From a virus: 28,900 nucleotides of DNA. The notes beneath the pieces are model-generated. The model saw only the letters and a list, made by a program, of their open reading frames with translations. It did no database searches and had not been told where the DNA came from. Position numbers and translations under genes: made by a program. Positions 25,959 through 28,900 of the stretch are shown in pieces. The stretch is taken from positions 1 to 28,900 of the IMG/VR virus record IMGVR_UViG_3300025168_000455; one strand, given 5' to 3'. How positions within the stretch are numbered: the stretch's first letter is position 1; each line of letters opens with the position of its first letter.

Positions 25959-28900
25959 TTAATTGAAAAAATCTTTTATCATACCACCAATGCTTTTAAC
26001 GTCTTCAACCCCTCTTTTAATGTTAGTGATTGAATCTTTAGCGTCACTAATTTGTTCAAATATAGTTCTTTTTTCTGCTACAGAGCCTGCTGTTGAATAA
26101 GCTCTTTCTAAAGTTGCTAAATTATCTTCAGCCATTCTTAGTTTCTGTTGATTAGCATAATCTACGCTACCCATGTCAAGTATACTGCTAGCATCAAACG
26201 AGGTAGTAATGTTTCCTGCTCCCGAAGTATAAGGGCTATCTGCTCCTATTACACTAGGTAAATCACCATACAGAGCTTTCTCCATGTTTCCTAAGTTACT
26301 TAATTGATTTGTAGCAAATTGGTCTCGGTCTCTTCTAATACTTTCTTCTTCGCCAAATTGCTTCATCATTGTAATCGGGTCATACTCACGACCACGTTGC
26401 GCCCCAAACAGATATCCTGTTTGTTCTGCCCTTGCTCTTTGGTTAGCAGTCAGTCCACCACTTGCTTCGTCTGCAGCGCGTTCAGCCATTGCTCTCTGTT
26501 GTTGCAATCCAAACGCTTGGTCTGGATACAATTCTTTCATTTGCTCTTGGTACTGTCCGCCAAATTCTTGCATTAAGCCTAAGTCTGACTCTCTGCGTAA
26601 ACGTCTTTGCTTGTCAGCCAAATCCTGGGTCTCTTCAGCTAGTGCAGAAGTTCTAGCAAACGCATCTCTGTCTTGCCCTAGCATATACTCGCTAAGGCCT
26701 TGGGTTATTCTTGGGTCTGCTAAACCTTCACTTTTCCCACTAGGAAAAGCTTCACGTGCAGCGGCTTCACCGTACATGATTTTGTATAAATTATATGCTG
26801 GGTCAAATTCTTGTGCCATATTTCCTCCACTTATTGTATCACCTGTGTCTATTCCTGTGTTATTTCCATAGTCAACGTAGTCGGGGTCTGGGTCGGTGTC
26901 ATCCATTCCTCCATCTGCAGGCGGTAATCCCGATTCATCATCAAAGATACTTCCTTCAGAAAAGTCAACTATTGGCTCTCTTCTTTTTCTTTCTGTGTCG
27001 TAAATTCCTTTAGCTGTTGAACCAGCTGCAGTAAAGTCATCAAAGCTTAGATAACCTTCTTGAAAGTCTGTACCTAATGCTTCTTCATAGTCCTCAAACA
27101 ATTCATCAATGTCATCTACCGTAAACGTACCCTCTGTATCATTGACCACGAAATCTGGTAATTCGTAAACACCACGGATTCTGTTTTGAGCTGCATCCCT
27201 GGCTGCTTCTAACTCATCTAAATAACCTGTAAACTGACCTTCTTCAAAAAATTGATTATCTTGAAATTCTTGCAATTCGTCTATGGCTTCCGAGTAAGCA
27301 GTGCCTAATGCTGGCATTCTATCGTAAACAGTAAAGTCGGGCAGTGTATATCCTATAAGAGGTGTTCTTATTGCGTTGTAATTAGTATCAAGTTCAGACT
27401 GAAAAGCATCAAACTGAGCGCGGTCAATGTATCCTTTGTCTAAGAAATTAACCTTTAGGTCGTTTATAATTGTAGCGTACTCATCGTCTAATTCACTTGT
27501 AGTACCATCTGGGCTTAAAGCGTTTACAGTAAAGTCTGGTAAAGTGTAGACAGGTGTAATTTCAGTTTTTCTAGTCGCAGCTGCATTAGTTATGCTTTCA
27601 AGATTCCCGTCGTATTCGTCTTGGGTAATATATCCGCTCTCTAAATAATTATCTAATTCAAATACAGCTTGCGCTTCAAAATCATTTAGCCCATCTAAAT
27701 CTCCGTCAGCTATTACATTGAAGTCTGGCAACTCATAGTCTGGTACAAATAAATTCTCTTCAAACACAGGTTGTATACCGTCTGCGTAATCACGTTCTGC
27801 TTGTTTTTGTGCTTCGGTTAAATCCGACGCTTCTAAAGCTGAGTCAAATTCAGCCCTTAATGCTATAACTTCTTCTACGCTTGTAGCAGAGCTAGGGTCA
27901 AACGAAGCATAACTAGCGTAGGTATTTAAACCCGCTATAATTGCATCTGTTGTTTTTTTGTTTAAAGCTAATTCTCCTCTTTTCTCTTCTAGTTTTCGAG
28001 CGTTATCAGCTGCTAAATCCTCTGCCTCAAACTTGTTTAACCCATTTACTTTAACCTTTTGCAATATTTCATCTATAGAATTAAATTCAGCTTCAGTTAA
28101 ATCAACACCTATGCGTCCAAATAAACCTTCTCTGTATGCACTGATTGCATCAGAAAATTCTTGCTCGGTGTCTGCGCTTACCACAAAGTCTGGCAATACA
28201 GTAATAGCGCTTAACTCATTAGTTAACTTATAAAGGTTTCTTGCGAAATTAATTGCTTCCGTTTTTTGTTCTTTGGTCGCATCGCTTTCGTTTACATAGT
28301 CTTCGTAATCCTCAAAATCCGAAAAAGCATTACTGCTAGTAACAACAAAATCATCTAATTGCACATATTGGTTGGCCTGCAGTGCGGCTATTTCAGCAGA
28401 TAGGGTTGACCTCGTGATGCCAAGGGCATCTAATTGCTCGTCTAAATTATCAGATTGCGTTACATAATTGTTTATTTCTACTTCTGCATCCCTATAGCCA
28501 CCTATGATTGTTTCAAAGCTATTGTATTGGTCTTGGGTAATACCCCCGTCTGTGCCTATTAAATCCCCAAGGTCTTCCATGTAACTATCGTAGTAGTCGT
28601 TTACATCGCCTCCTGAGGGAACCACAAAGTCTGGCAATACATAATCTACTTCTAGTTGTTCGTTTTGGAAATTGTACTCAGCGTCTGCTAAAGCTTTCTC
28701 TACTGCGTACTGCGATTGCGACAGCCCCAAGTCTTGCAAGTTTGTTATAAATGCAGTGTGCGCTTCCCCTAAATCTTTTCGGTTTTGGTAAGCTCTAGCT
28801 TCAAAAGGTTCGCCAATGTCTTTGTATTCCAATGCTTGAGACGTACTTAGTTGTCCCCTTAATGTTTCTTCCCTTTGTTCCGCTGCATCTGCCCTAGCTG
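25959..28900 (-). CDS. LPDF-repeat virion protein, 5' end outside window
   Basis: Open to the right edge, so at least 980 aa are encoded. The Leu codon TTG at 28830-28832 is internal, not a start. Counting from that codon, (L)PDF(V/T/N)V-type motifs occur at residues 66, 159 (LDDFVV), 213, 368, 431, 497 and 558, mostly 54-66 aa apart, each followed by helical and acidic text often carrying a GYI(T/D)..(E/Q)FD element. The last 300 residues are unlike the repeats and hold SGGLTANQRARAEQTGYLFG and YDPITMMKQFGEEES, a pattern of podovirus structural proteins. A large virion component, possibly internal or tail-attached, is likely. Confidence 0.7.
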   Translation of the reverse strand, partial: ARADAAEQREETLRGQLSTSQALEYKDIGEPFEARAYQNRKDLGEAHTAFITNLQDLGLSQSQYAVEKALADAEYNFQNEQLEVDYVLPDFVVPSGGDVNDYYDSYMEDLGDLIGTDGGITQDQYNSFETIIGGYRDAEVEINNYVTQSDNLDEQLDALGITRSTLSAEIAALQANQYVQLDDFVVTSSNAFSDFEDYEDYVNESDATKEQKTEAINFARNLYKLTNELSAITVLPDFVVSADTEQEFSDAISAYREGLFGRIGVDLTEAEFNSIDEILQKVKVNGLNKFEAEDLAADNARKLEEKRGELALNKKTTDAIIAGLNTYASYASFDPSSATSVEEVIALRAEFDSALEASDLTEAQKQAERDYADGIQPVFEENLFVPDYELPDFNVIADGDLDGLNDFEAQAVFELDNYLESGYITQDEYDGNLESITNAAATRKTEITPVYTLPDFTVNALSPDGTTSELDDEYATIINDLKVNFLDKGYIDRAQFDAFQSELDTNYNAIRTPLIGYTLPDFTVYDRMPALGTAYSEAIDELQEFQDNQFFEEGQFTGYLDELEAARDAAQNRIRGVYELPDFVVNDTEGTFTVDDIDELFEDYEEALGTDFQEGYLSFDDFTAAGSTAKGIYDTERKRREPIVDFSEGSIFDDESGLPPADGGMDDTDPDPDYVDYGNNTGIDTGDTISGGNMAQEFDPAYNLYKIMYGEAAAREAFPSGKSEGLADPRITQGLSEYMLGQDRDAFARTSALAEETQDLADKQRRLRRESDLGLMQEFGGQYQEQMKELYPDQAFGLQQQRAMAERAADEASGGLTANQRARAEQTGYLFGAQRGREYDPITMMKQFGEEESIRRDRDQFATNQLSNLGNMEKALYGDLPSVIGADSPYTSGAGNITTSFDASSILDMGSVDYANQQKLRMAEDNLATLERAYSTAGSVAEKRTIFEQISDAKDSITNIKRGVEDVKSIGGMIKDFFN

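Noticed and set aside
1-28900. tRNA genes, CRISPR arrays, insertion sequences, integrase
   Set aside because: No cloverleaf-like block, spaced palindromic repeats, transposase motif or tyrosine/serine recombinase motif was found on reading.

Overview
The window looks like part of a tailed double-stranded DNA phage genome, or a prophage/metagenomic contig of one, most likely a short-tailed podovirus from an aquatic bacterium. The evidence is a full head-packaging set (small and large terminase, portal, scaffold, major capsid), very large virion proteins of the DNA-ejection type, and a phage replication/recombination operon. I see no tRNA, rRNA, CRISPR, transposon, integrase or metabolic host gene. 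The host cannot be named from the sequence. The DNA is AT-rich, and many genes have A-rich, Shine-Dalgarno-poor leaders.

Layout. (1) Positions 1-11210, all minus strand: the late operon, read leftward as small terminase, a small ORF, large terminase, a 125 aa protein, portal, a 79 aa protein, scaffold, major capsid, a possible head-decoration protein, a putative head-tail adaptor region, two paralogous small structural proteins, then a string of tiny, mostly lysine-rich or membrane proteins that includes a 3-TM holin candidate. (2) Positions 11211-11729: a 519 bp divergent control region holding a leftward promoter candidate, direct repeats, a C-tract/CG-rich island and a striking array of TTGC boxes spaced exactly 10 bp apart. 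(3) Positions 11730-20949, all plus strand: the early/middle operon. It contains several small unknown genes, a Gp88-like cysteine protein, an SLT-type muralytic enzyme, a zinc-finger miniprotein, a winged-helix replication protein, two PD-(D/E)XK nucleases, a C5 cytosine methyltransferase with a second long conserved-looking frame inside it, endonuclease VII, an ERF annealing protein, a dATP/dGTP-diphosphohydrolase-type enzyme and a DnaB-type helicase. It ends at a hairpin terminator. (4) Positions 21074-28900, minus strand: three large virion proteins (1268, 359 and at least 980 aa). The last has repeated LPDFxV modules and runs off the window.

How the parts work together. The plus operon would open and copy the DNA (winged-helix protein and DnaB helicase), process and recombine it (ERF, RecB-like nuclease, second PD-(D/E)XK protein, endonuclease VII), methylate it and adjust nucleotide pools. 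The minus operon builds and fills the head. Both window ends lie inside minus-strand late genes, which fits a circularly permuted genome (or a contig cut) in which one leftward late operon runs from 11.2 kb through the window ends to the terminator near 21.07 kb. No DNA polymerase, RNA polymerase, tail fibre or spanin was recognised, so part of the genome may lie outside. The most unusual items are the double-coding methyltransferase locus, the 10-bp phased TTGC array, the LPDF repeat protein and two recurrent non-SD start contexts, one in late genes and one in early genes.
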